DNA from: CAYMSF01 sp964392985
Lineage (GTDB): Bacteria; Verrucomicrobiota; Lentisphaeria; Victivallales; Victivallaceae
Reading direction: 5' to 3'
Length of the DNA: 64,000 nucleotides
Assembly (NCBI GenBank): GCA_964392985.1
Contig: CAYMSF010000015.1
Coordinates: 13,168 to 77,167, forward strand
The notes beneath the pieces were generated by a model that was not told where the DNA came from, ran no database searches, and saw nothing but the letters and a program-made list of their open reading frames with translations. This document shows, piece by piece, positions 26,009 through 34,359 of the stretch; position 1 is the first letter of the stretch, and each line of letters begins with the position of its first letter. The position numbers were made by a program, and so were the translations under genes.

Positions 26009-27340
26009 TTATGATTTTGGCAACAATCTCCGGGCATATTCGATCGCCTCTGAATGCGAATTAATATCTCCAGCCAGTTGCAATTCACCTATTTCCCGGA
26101 GAATTTTACCCAAATCAGGTCCGGATTTATATCCTAATGCCATCAAATCTTTACCAGTCACAAGCGGCGCCGGCAATGCAGTACAACCCTCCGAAGCATA
26201 CAATTTATCCAGCAGGCAGACAAAACAGTCAAACTTACGATGACAGGCAATGCAGTCAATCCGGTGTAATTCCAACTGCAACTTGAAATCCGGTTCAGAC
26301 AACAGACGTTTAATTTTGGCAGGGCGCATGCGTTCAACCATGGCAAAACGCATATGATTTGCCACAGCATTCACAACCGAAGTAATTTCCGCACGGGAAA
26401 ATTTGAGTCGGCGCAAACATGATTCAGCCAGTTTCGCGCTCTCTTCCTCATGGCAATAAAAATGGGCAATCCCGTCAGTCCCGAGTTCACGGGTATCAGG
26501 CTTACCGGCATCATGCAGCAGGATACTCCATCCCAATTCCACCGTAGGCAATGCAATATGCCTCAGCATCAACATGGTGTGTTCAAAGACATCGCCCTCC
26601 GGATGATATTCAGCCGGTTGCTCAACTCCGTGCAACAACGCCACTTCCGGAAGAATTATATCTAAAAGCCCAAGCGAGAACAATAGTCGGAATGCCTGCT
26701 CCGGCGCATTGCCGGCAAGCATCAAATTTAACTCATTTCTAATTCTTTCCGCTGACAATCTGCTCACGTTTTGTTTTAACTTGATAATTGCCGCCGTAGT
26801 CTCCGACTCCATTTGAAACCCGAATCTGACAGCAAATCTGACTGCCCGCAATATCCGTAAATAATCCTCGCAAAACCTGGATTCAGCGTCACCGATAGTA
26901 CGAATAATGCCTTGAGATAAATCGTCCTGTCCGCCTACCCAATCAAAAACTTTATCATTAACCGGATCATAGAACATCCCGTTTATGGTAAAGTCCCGCC
27001 GTTGCGCATCAATTTGGGGCGAGTCCGTATAAGACACCTGTTCCGGGTGACGCCCGTCGTTATAGTTCCTTTCCTCTCTGAAAGTAGCCACTTCAAATGG
27101 CAACCCATCCTCGACAATAATAATAATTCCGAATTCAGCTCCAACCGGATGATGATGAGGGAACAACATCGCGACAACATCCGGTGTCGCTGATGTTGCA
27201 ATGTCAATATCCTTCGAATTTTTTCCAAGCAGCATGTCACGAACAGCGCCACCGGCAAAATAGGCGGTAAAACCTGCCTCTTGCAATTTTCTTACCACGC
27301 CGGTGGCAATATCAAATTCGGTTGTCTTTAATAATTCCAT
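26009..27340 (-). CDS. cca: CCA-adding/poly(A)-polymerase-type tRNA nucleotidyltransferase
   Basis: Class II nucleotidyltransferase with the FAGGAVRDMLLGKNSKDIDIATSA catalytic head (the DxD carboxylates are in the KDIDIA segment), the RRDFTINGMFYD and GAESRFCEDYLRILRAVRFAVRFGF motifs, and an HD domain with WSILLHDAGKPDTRE. The 443-residue length fits enzymes that combine nucleotidyltransferase and HD phosphohydrolase domains. It repairs or completes tRNA 3' ends; the Ala and Leu tRNA genes here encode CCA, which leaves repair as the main task. CCA-adding and A-adding subtypes cannot be separated by sight. Divergent from nadD. Confidence 0.87.
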   Translation of the reverse strand: MELLKTTEFDIATGVVRKLQEAGFTAYFAGGAVRDMLLGKNSKDIDIATSATPDVVAMLFPHHHPVGAEFGIIIIVEDGLPFEVATFREERNYNDGRHPEQVSYTDSPQIDAQRRDFTINGMFYDPVNDKVFDWVGGQDDLSQGIIRTIGDAESRFCEDYLRILRAVRFAVRFGFQMESETTAAIIKLKQNVSRLSAERIRNELNLMLAGNAPEQAFRLLFSLGLLDIILPEVALLHGVEQPAEYHPEGDVFEHTMLMLRHIALPTVELGWSILLHDAGKPDTRELGTDGIAHFYCHEEESAKLAESCLRRLKFSRAEITSVVNAVANHMRFAMVERMRPAKIKRLLSEPDFKLQLELHRIDCIACHRKFDCFVCLLDKLYASEGCTALPAPLVTGKDLMALGYKSGPDLGKILREIGELQLAGDINSHSEAIEYARRLLPKS

Positions 27341-27389
27341 AAATTAAATATCACTTTTTTTTCTCTTGCCGCTTGTTATGTAATAAAAG

Positions 27390-27417
27390 TTGTTTAAAAT
27401 AAGTCATATTATAAAAT
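27390..27417 (+). promoter_or_regulatory. promoter candidate for nadD
   Basis: TTGTTT (27390-27395), 16-base spacer, TAAAAT (27412-27417) in the cca-nadD divergent gap, about 65 bases before the nadD start. Confidence 0.45.
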
Positions 27418-27482
27418 ATGTCAAACCGGACTATACGGCAAAATCCGGATTACATAAAGTTACATGGTAATGGAGCATAAGA

Positions 27483-28106
27483 ATGCGAATAGCTTATTTC
27501 GGCGGAACCTTTGACCCGCCGCACTGCGGACACATTGAGTTGGCACGGCAAACCATAACGGCTGGCTATACCGACAAGGTCATATTTGCGCCGGCATTCA
27601 GTCCACCGCATAAACAATGCGAAGAAATATCATCGTTTGCAGACCGCATGGCAATGTTGCGCCTGGCTTTATCAGCAACTGGAGAACCGGCATTTGAAGC
27701 CTCTGATATTGAATTTAAAATCGGCAATTCACCTTCATATACCGTCGATATCATGGAGGAATTGAGCCGACTGTTTCCATCCGACCGGTTGCAGTTGCTC
27801 ATTGGCAGTGACAGTTTGATGTTAATCCATTCCTGGCATCGCGCCAGTGAAATCATCAACCGCTGGGAAATTATCACCTATCCCAGAAAAAACGTCATCC
27901 CCGTTCCCGGTTCTATGCAACCGGCTGTGACAGCGAAACAGGAAGAAAAACTCCTTGCCAACATCATAAATCTGCCTTTTTTTGAAATATCATCGTCTGA
28001 AATCAGAAAAAAGATAGCAAAAAATGAAAATGTTGATAATATATTAGATATGACAGTTAAGCAATATATTATGGAACACCAGTTATATTTAAAATTACAG
28101 GAATAG
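27483..28106 (+). CDS. nadD: nicotinate-mononucleotide adenylyltransferase
   Basis: Transfers AMP to nicotinate mononucleotide in NAD synthesis. The 207-residue Rossmann-type product has the H-x-G-H active-site motif (GGTFDPPHCGHIELA near residue 10-20), FAPAFSPPHK for the substrate, LLIGSDSL, and the C-terminal ISSSEIRKKI. Length is normal. The start ATG has GGAG 7 bases upstream. It is first in nadD-rsfS-hypothetical-lipoprotein; the nadD-rsfS pairing is conserved in many bacteria. Confidence 0.95.
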   Translation: MRIAYFGGTFDPPHCGHIELARQTITAGYTDKVIFAPAFSPPHKQCEEISSFADRMAMLRLALSATGEPAFEASDIEFKIGNSPSYTVDIMEELSRLFPSDRLQLLIGSDSLMLIHSWHRASEIINRWEIITYPRKNVIPVPGSMQPAVTAKQEEKLLANIINLPFFEISSSEIRKKIAKNENVDNILDMTVKQYIMEHQLYLKLQE

Positions 28107-28113
28107 ATTAAGA

Positions 28114-28509
28114 ATGGTTACAAAAATAAAAATTGACCCGGAACAACTGGCGCTCCTTTGTGCCGCCGCCGCCGATGACCGGAAAGCGGAAAATATTATC
28201 ACACTTAAAGTCGCGGAACTATCTTCGATAGCGGACTATTTTGTGCTTTGCACCGCCAACTCGGAGCCACATCTTAAGGCAGTTGCAGATAAAATTGAAA
28301 AAAATGTAAAAGAAACATTGGGTGTATATCCAAAATCTGACGGAACTCCCGGCAGCCAGTGGATTCTTCTGGATTATGGTTGTGTCATTGTTCATGTTTT
28401 GACTCCGGAGTCCAGAGACCGTTACCGGTTGGAAAGCCTTTGGGGCGATGCCCCGGTTATTGAAGCAGTTAAAACCATAGAAAAATTATCCAGGAAAAAA
28501 ACTGAATGA
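28114..28509 (+). CDS. rsfS: ribosome silencing factor RsfS
   Basis: A 131-residue DUF143 protein that binds L14 on the 50S subunit and blocks subunit joining under starvation. Recognised by NIITLKVAELSSIADYFVLCTANSEPHLKAVADKIE, then SDGTPGSQWILLDYGCVIVHVLTPESRDRYRLESLWGDAPVI, the conserved W-x-x-LDYG-x-V-x-H core. It follows nadD by 7 bases. Confidence 0.95.
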   Translation: MVTKIKIDPEQLALLCAAAADDRKAENIITLKVAELSSIADYFVLCTANSEPHLKAVADKIEKNVKETLGVYPKSDGTPGSQWILLDYGCVIVHVLTPESRDRYRLESLWGDAPVIEAVKTIEKLSRKKTE

Positions 28510-28510
28510 T

Positions 28511-29116
28511 ATGAAAAACGATTTCGACAATAGTAATTGGAATGAGTATCAGTGGGAAAAAGAGATAAGACGTGACGAAAAACGTATTAATCGCTATTTC
28601 CATGAACTGACTCATTGCATGGATATGCCCGATGAAGAAGATGTCATTATGAAAAAAATCATGGCATACTCCGACCTCGTTCCCAGCAAACCGCAATGGG
28701 ATGGTTTCGACCCGGCGGAATTTAATGACGATGATGATGAATTTATATTCTGGAACAACGCCCGCTACAAAAACGGCGGAGAAGAACTTGCACAACTCGA
28801 AAAACTGGCAATGGAATGGAATATTATTTTCTGTGGACAACTGAAACCGGAACTGAATGAATCGGGCATGAGTATAATCTGTCTATTCGGCAAACTTATC
28901 TCCAGATACGTGGCGGCACTCAATACCGACGACGCCTGCGCCTTAAAAATAAGCCTGCTCAAACGCATGATGAATGACATCAATGAGCTCGTTGGCTCGT
29001 TGTCCGGCTTGTCCGCGCAACAAACAGAGCTGTCGCAAAGTATTAACGATGTCATCAACCATATCCAGTCAATACGTGAAAAAATATTTGACCAGCTAAC
29101 CGAATTGAGAGATTAG
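28511..29116 (+). CDS. hypothetical acidic cytosolic protein
   Basis: The 201-residue product is not recognised. It starts one base after the rsfS stop, so it is translated with nadD and rsfS. The sequence is acidic, with an Asp-rich stretch (FNDDDDEF, near 75-81), charged N-terminal helices (QWEKEIRRDEKRINRYFHELTHCMD) and a helical C-terminus (LSGLSAQQTELSQSINDVINHIQSIREKIFDQL) that could coil. No signal or membrane segment is seen. The HELTHC string resembles a zinc metalloprotease HExxH only superficially (H-E-L-T-H), though the match is real as a string and could be tested. Function unknown. Confidence 0.7.
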   Translation: MKNDFDNSNWNEYQWEKEIRRDEKRINRYFHELTHCMDMPDEEDVIMKKIMAYSDLVPSKPQWDGFDPAEFNDDDDEFIFWNNARYKNGGEELAQLEKLAMEWNIIFCGQLKPELNESGMSIICLFGKLISRYVAALNTDDACALKISLLKRMMNDINELVGSLSGLSAQQTELSQSINDVINHIQSIREKIFDQLTELRD

Positions 29117-29136
29117 GAATAACCTTTTACCCTCTA

Positions 29137-29565
29137 ATGATTAATAAGTTTACGCCAGTAATTGCCACGATTTCGATGATATTGCTCCTCCTCGCAGGAT
29201 GTGCTTCACCGCGCCCGGTGATTTACCCGAACAAACATTACAACGAAGTTGGCGAGGAGCAGGCTCAGAAAGATATCAACGAGGCAATACGACTCGCAGA
29301 AGCTAGAGGTCTGACAACCCATACCAACGATGCCAGTCAGGCCGCACACGCTGGAGTGGATAGCGGCGTAAGCGCGGGAACTTCCGTTGCCGCCGGTGCT
29401 GCCAGTGGTGGCATTGGCGCCGGGACTGCGGTTTCCGCCGCCGGCGCCGGTGTAACCGGATTCACCCGCTGGATGTTTAATCAGGGACAACCGGAACCGG
29501 TATTCCGCAATTTTGTCGATTCATGGCTGCGTGGCAAAGGCTATCAGGTAATCGGCTGGAAGTAA
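29137..29565 (+). CDS. glycine-zipper lipoprotein
   Basis: A 142-residue lipoprotein with lipobox LLAGC at residues 18-22. Residues 60-105 contain a glycine-zipper-like stretch of small residues (GVDSGVSAGTSVAAGAASGGIGAGTAVSAAGAGV), which usually packs into membranes or pores. The C-terminus PVFRNFVDSWLRGKGYQVIGWK matches the ending of a widespread small-lipoprotein family in Gram-negative bacteria (the GY-x-V-x-GW closing). It is separated from the preceding gene by 20 bases and has no clear ribosome site. Confidence 0.75.
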   Translation: MINKFTPVIATISMILLLLAGCASPRPVIYPNKHYNEVGEEQAQKDINEAIRLAEARGLTTHTNDASQAAHAGVDSGVSAGTSVAAGAASGGIGAGTAVSAAGAGVTGFTRWMFNQGQPEPVFRNFVDSWLRGKGYQVIGWK

Positions 29566-29583
29566 TTTACCGAACCAATCAAG

Positions 29584-30681
29584 CTATTGTCGCGTTGCCG
29601 CGTATGAAGAAGCGTCTGCCTCAATCTCAAACAGCAAATCACCGCGGCAAACATCAGCATGAGATATCGCCAGCGGAAACCGTGGTATTTTATGTTGCGA
29701 CAAATATTGCTCTAATAAAATCTGATCGTTAATATTTTTAAAATAGGCAATGCCACGGTATAAATTGCTCCATCCCATCCCGCGTGATTCAAGCAAAGCA
29801 TGCACCACACTCATCGTTTTGTCTATCTGTTTTGCGGCATCGTCAAGATATTCAGTCTTCCCGTCCTGACTGATGCTGGCAGTACCGGAAATCATCAGAT
29901 GACGGCAATGCGGAACGATGACTTCGACCGCGCGACTGAAGGTACTGTGATATTTTACCGGTGAATCCTGCATCGGCGATGCCACGGTCATGATTTTTAT
30001 CTGGTCGTTTTTCGGCTTGATGGCAATTAAATTGCACAGCACAGCGGAACCGTCTTGATTAGCGGCCCCGATCCCGGTACTGGCTGGAACCAGTTTATCA
30101 AAAATTCCCCTGCTGCGATAAAAATCGGTACGGGCATCATTAAATTCCTTATACCAGTCAAGCAAATGGTCGAGAAAAAACCAGGTGCGGACAATATCAT
30201 TAAATTTAAATCCGTTGGCATTCAAGATTGATTCAATCTTTTCCAAAACAGACCGGGTTTGTCCGCCGGGAGAAATATGCAAATTGTCCGCAGTGATGCC
30301 GCTCAAATTGCAGTAAACCGCATATTCATCTTCATAAACATATCCCAATGTTTCATTACGACATTCTACCGGACGTGGAGAAACCCCGGATAAAATGAAT
30401 GCCTGCGTTGAATAGCTTGTGCCCCCGCGACAGCAATCGCCGCGCAACCAGGACGAACGCACCTCTGAAGAATTCCAGTTCAATGTCATGACATTGCCGG
30501 CGCCGGTAAAAACGAACTCGCTCAACAGGTGAGCTTTGCGCATTGCCATAACGTTTCTCAACTCAGCGCTTATTTCATACCAGTCATCACCCCTTAACGT
30601 GACGCAGGCTTCAGTCCGTGACGAAAAATTAATTTCCTTCAAAACGCATTCCACTGCATTGTCAACATTATCAATTACCAT
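29584..30681 (-). CDS. tandem Rid/YjgF-like protein
   Basis: The 365-residue product is longer than single RidA (about 130). The first half looks like a catalytically unrelated N-terminal extension and one Rid-like unit (SVLEKIESILNANGFKFNDIVRTWFFLDHLLDWYKEFNDARTDFY...PASTGIGA); the second half repeats it (VEVIVPHCRHLMISGTASISQDGKTEYLDDAAKQIDKTMSVVHALLESRGMGWSNLYRGIAYFKN). The family hydrolyses reactive imines or, in the chorismatase branch, cleaves chorismate; the match to either is partial. It is the last gene of the DUF1549-DUF1501-PPC operon, which is unusual company for a metabolic enzyme. Confidence 0.65.
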   Translation of the reverse strand: MVIDNVDNAVECVLKEINFSSRTEACVTLRGDDWYEISAELRNVMAMRKAHLLSEFVFTGAGNVMTLNWNSSEVRSSWLRGDCCRGGTSYSTQAFILSGVSPRPVECRNETLGYVYEDEYAVYCNLSGITADNLHISPGGQTRSVLEKIESILNANGFKFNDIVRTWFFLDHLLDWYKEFNDARTDFYRSRGIFDKLVPASTGIGAANQDGSAVLCNLIAIKPKNDQIKIMTVASPMQDSPVKYHSTFSRAVEVIVPHCRHLMISGTASISQDGKTEYLDDAAKQIDKTMSVVHALLESRGMGWSNLYRGIAYFKNINDQILLEQYLSQHKIPRFPLAISHADVCRGDLLFEIEADASSYAATRQ

Positions 30682-30703
30682 AACTATCCAATTAATTTAT
30701 GAT

Positions 30704-32920
30704 TTACGATTTACGGTTTACAGTTTCCGGTTTTACAATTTTTACCGGTATCGCCGGAGCTGCAACTACAACCTTTTCTTTTTTAGGTTTCTTTACCTGC
30801 ACAGTCTTAACGTCTTTAGTGTTAGGATTATTGTTATCAGAACCTTTCTTTTGTTCATTTTCCGCCATTTTAACAGGATTATCAGTTTTCTTCTCCGTCA
30901 TTTTTTCAGGTTCAGGTTCTTTTACATCAATATATGCTGTTGCAGAAAATATCAAATTATCTATTCCCGGGACAGCGCTGCCATCAGCCTTGACCGTCAC
31001 CATAACCTTTTTTTTGTTGGGCGGAATAAAACCGTTTTTTAGTATAATTCCCTTCGGCGGATCAACAAGTTGAATAGAAACACCGGCATTAAATTCGGCA
31101 GAACGCTGAATTTCCACAGCCAGAGTCATCTCCCTGCCGCAAACAAGCTCATAGCGTCCCTGCTCCGGCGCCGGAGAAGTGATGAAAAACGGCGCATTAT
31201 CATTGACCAATACCGTTGCCTCATCAGCGGTAACCAGATGCCGGTAAATAAATGCCTGCATCAAATCATCAGCAAATGTAACCGGACGTTTGACCTGAAC
31301 GCCTTTAATTAACGCAGTCCCAATAAGTTCAGGAGTATAAATGCCTGAATGAAGCCGGTCAGTTGAGATAAGTGTAACGCGAATCTTACCGGTATTTTCC
31401 GGAATCACCCCGCCCCGCAACGCTAATCCGGATAAATTATCCTTCAATTGTAAACGGATTTCCCCCTTGAATTCGTCGTAACGTATTACATTAACTGTCA
31501 TAATCGCCGCACCGCCGCAAGGGAGGAAAAGCGAAGACGGCGACACAACCAAGGCAAAATCAGGTGATGGAGCGCCAATCATCAACCGGTAGGCATATTC
31601 CTGACCGCCCTTGCTTTGGGTGTCATTAATCCGGATAGTATAAACACCGTCGGCCGGAATCACACAGGAAAATCCGGAATCCGCCTGATGGGTGATAAAA
31701 CCTTCGCTGATGTCTTTTAAATCATCATTTTCTTTTAACACCGTCCCTTTATTATCGTAAAGGGCAATAATTGAATCAAGTGGAGAACCCAGTTTTCGAG
31801 CAGCAACGCGGACCGAAATAACCTGCCCTTTGACTGCCTCAAAGTAAAAATAATTCTTAATTCCCGGCTCCCTGATGCAACCATTGATTATGACCGGCAA
31901 CGCAACTTTCTGTTTCTGTTCACGGGACTCGCAACTCTTTGCCGCAAATATTTCAGGCAAATTGTCAACGGCAAATGATTTCCGGTTGGAATCAATACCA
32001 TGGTTAACAACTCCTGCTTTCCGCACTGTTGGAGCAGACATTCCCGGTTCAATGTTCATCGTGCCAGACGGTAGATTAACTCCGCGAATTTTTACCGTTA
32101 CCGGATCTTCACTGCAACGCCCGCCCAATGGAAAAATATCTGTGATATAAGGCAATTCACCTATTCTGGCACGATAAATAAAATCTTCACGCCCGCGATA
32201 AATTGAATCACGGATAGTTAATATGTAATCGCCGTCAGCAGGAATCTTATAAAACAACACCGGATCCTGAGCAAATCGAAAATCATCAGCAAATGCAACT
32301 TCGCGCCCGTTGGCATCCGACAACGACAGACAAATTTTAAACCAGCCGGGAACCGCATCCGCCAGATACGGAATCAAGGCACGGGCAAACGCTTCCACCA
32401 CCAGATTCTGTCCTTTCTTCGCCGCAAACTTATAACAATCCACGTCGCCGGGCATAATCTGCCCGTTAAGCGTTACCGGTAATGATGCTATGCGTGTTGC
32501 AACACCTGATTTATCATTTGGTTCAGTCTCAACCATCTCTTTCAACTGTCCGACATTGAAGATAAGTTTGTTTGAAATTCCACCATCGGTAATCAAAGCA
32601 ATTTCATGATCGCCGGGAAGGATACCGTCTGGAATTTTAACTTTTATAGTAATGATTTCGCCGATTGCCATCTTCTGCCGGTTCGGCTTACGGTTCTCCG
32701 GTTCTTTCGAATCGATTACTTTTATTTCGATATTCTTATCATTAATGTAAGCGGATTTGGCTCCGTAAATAAATTGACCACCTATCTTGACCAAAAATTC
32801 GCTGCCGGGAGTCCCGCCGGCTGGATAAGCATAACCGATATGCGGCGGTTCTGCGACCAGAACACCAGTACATAAAAGCGCCGATAGCGCAATCAAATAT
32901 TTCATCCCGGATACATTCAT
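30704..32920 (-). CDS. secreted pre-peptidase C-domain (PPC) protein with Lys/Glu-rich tail
   Basis: The 738-residue product has a signal (ISALSALLCTG...AEPP; first ATG supported by AGG 9 bases upstream) and a beta-rich body: an IPT/TIG-like unit (YAYPAGGTPGSEFLVKIGGQF), then several PPC-type beta domains recognised by VETEPNDKSGVATRIASLPVTLNGQIMPGDVDCYKFAAKKGQNLVVEAFARALIPYLAD and a second copy near residue 370 (YFYFEAVKGQVISVRVAARKLGSPLDSIIALYD). The last 80 residues are low-complexity Lys/Glu/Pro. It is the Planctomycete-type secreted partner of DUF1501 and DUF1549 proteins; substrate unknown. Confidence 0.85.
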   Translation of the reverse strand: MNVSGMKYLIALSALLCTGVLVAEPPHIGYAYPAGGTPGSEFLVKIGGQFIYGAKSAYINDKNIEIKVIDSKEPENRKPNRQKMAIGEIITIKVKIPDGILPGDHEIALITDGGISNKLIFNVGQLKEMVETEPNDKSGVATRIASLPVTLNGQIMPGDVDCYKFAAKKGQNLVVEAFARALIPYLADAVPGWFKICLSLSDANGREVAFADDFRFAQDPVLFYKIPADGDYILTIRDSIYRGREDFIYRARIGELPYITDIFPLGGRCSEDPVTVKIRGVNLPSGTMNIEPGMSAPTVRKAGVVNHGIDSNRKSFAVDNLPEIFAAKSCESREQKQKVALPVIINGCIREPGIKNYFYFEAVKGQVISVRVAARKLGSPLDSIIALYDNKGTVLKENDDLKDISEGFITHQADSGFSCVIPADGVYTIRINDTQSKGGQEYAYRLMIGAPSPDFALVVSPSSLFLPCGGAAIMTVNVIRYDEFKGEIRLQLKDNLSGLALRGGVIPENTGKIRVTLISTDRLHSGIYTPELIGTALIKGVQVKRPVTFADDLMQAFIYRHLVTADEATVLVNDNAPFFITSPAPEQGRYELVCGREMTLAVEIQRSAEFNAGVSIQLVDPPKGIILKNGFIPPNKKKVMVTVKADGSAVPGIDNLIFSATAYIDVKEPEPEKMTEKKTDNPVKMAENEQKKGSDNNNPNTKDVKTVQVKKPKKEKVVVAAPAIPVKIVKPETVNRKS

Positions 32921-32982
32921 GTTTAAAACCTGAATATTAACGCACTGTCATTAATTATCATAACGTCATCCGCAAAGTCACG

Positions 32983-34341
32983 TTATTTAGTTTGCGGCAG
33001 ACTTCCGGTCTTCATAATCTCCTTCAACACTCCGCCGGTTTCTTTTTCAGTAATTTCAGCCGATCCCATCGGCGACACCGCAAACTGTTTTCCCTCAGGA
33101 TGCGGCAGTTTGGCATTAAGATCAATCCCCATCAACATATAAATGCTTGCAGTCAAGTCCCACGGATAAATCGGTCTTGATACCACATTCTCCCCACGCT
33201 CATCGGTCTTCCCGACAACTTTGCCCCCGACAAAACCTCCTCCGGCAATCAATGAAGAAAAAGCCTTGCCGTAATGTCCGCGCCCGCCATTCCATGGTGA
33301 TTCCTGCTGCACTCGCGGCGTATGTCCAAACTCACTGCTGACCCAGACGATGGTACTGTCGAGCAGTTTCTTGTCGCTAAGATCCTCCAGCAACGCCGCC
33401 AACCCGCGGTCTAATTCCGGCAATTTTCTTCCCATTTCCCTGAAATGGTCTTTATGGGTATCCCAGCCGGAAGAGTTAATAACGACATACGGTACGCCGC
33501 GTTCTACCAGCCGGCGTGCCACCAGACAGGACTGTCCGAATGTGTTATTGCCATACTTTTCCCGCATTTCTTTCGTCTCTTGACTTAAATCAAAAGTCTT
33601 GCCGGCATCACCGAGAATAATTTTATAAGCCTGATCCTGGGACAGAGAAGCCGATTTTACTGTGGTGTCTGAATTCATCTCCGTGCCAAGACGGTCAAGT
33701 GAGCGTAATAGCTCCTTACGGTCATACTGCCGGTTCAGTGTAATCCGCTCAGAAACAATCCCTTCCACGGCGAATACCGGTCGCGCCGGATCACCGCCGG
33801 TAGAAAACGGTTTATACTTTGAACCCATAAATCCACACTCGGAAAAACGCCCCATCGGCCGCGTAACCACAATATAAGGCGGAAGCTCACCAGTATAGCC
33901 GCCGTTAAATCCTTTAAAGTAAGCCACCACGGCGCCAACACACGGGAACACCACCCCTTCAACCGGTTTACGTCCGGTCTGAACAAGATACGCCGCGGTT
34001 TCATGACCATTGTTGCCATGAGTCATTCCACGCAGTATGACATATTTATCCGCCTGTTTTGCCAGCAACGGCATCATCTGCCCGATTTGAATGCCTTCGA
34101 CATTGGTGGGTATCGGTTTGTTATACGGTCCGCTGTAATCGGGACCGGCGCCGGGCTTCGGGTCAAAAGTATCAAGTTGCGATAAACCTCCTGCCAACCA
34201 TATTTGAATGACTGCCTTGGCAGGCGCCTCTTTTTCCGTGCTTTCCACTGCTGCAGCGCTGAGGCATCCGCAAACAAAACCGCCAAACAGAATATATCTC
34301 ATCTGTAACATTATCTCACGTCTGCAATTACTATTAATCAT
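32983..34341 (-). CDS. DUF1501 sulfatase/alkaline-phosphatase-fold protein
   Basis: The 452-residue product carries the DUF1501 signature: IQIWLAGGLSQLDTFDPKPGAGPDYSGPY, ILRGMTHGNNGHETAAYLVQTGR, and VVINSSGWDTHKDHFREMGRKLPELDRGLAALLEDL, then FGHTPRVQQESPWNGGRGHYG. These are metal-binding Asp/His/Ser positions of the alkaline-phosphatase superfamily. The N-terminus (CRREIMLQMRYILF...CLSAAA) is a possible twin-arginine export signal (RRxxML). DUF1501 proteins are abundant in Planctomycetes and Lentisphaerae and co-occur with DUF1549/1553; their exact substrates are unknown. It follows DUF1549 by 18 bases. Confidence 0.92.
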   Translation of the reverse strand: MINSNCRREIMLQMRYILFGGFVCGCLSAAAVESTEKEAPAKAVIQIWLAGGLSQLDTFDPKPGAGPDYSGPYNKPIPTNVEGIQIGQMMPLLAKQADKYVILRGMTHGNNGHETAAYLVQTGRKPVEGVVFPCVGAVVAYFKGFNGGYTGELPPYIVVTRPMGRFSECGFMGSKYKPFSTGGDPARPVFAVEGIVSERITLNRQYDRKELLRSLDRLGTEMNSDTTVKSASLSQDQAYKIILGDAGKTFDLSQETKEMREKYGNNTFGQSCLVARRLVERGVPYVVINSSGWDTHKDHFREMGRKLPELDRGLAALLEDLSDKKLLDSTIVWVSSEFGHTPRVQQESPWNGGRGHYGKAFSSLIAGGGFVGGKVVGKTDERGENVVSRPIYPWDLTASIYMLMGIDLNAKLPHPEGKQFAVSPMGSAEITEKETGGVLKEIMKTGSLPQTK

Positions 34342-34359
34342 TGGAATCTCTAAATAAAA

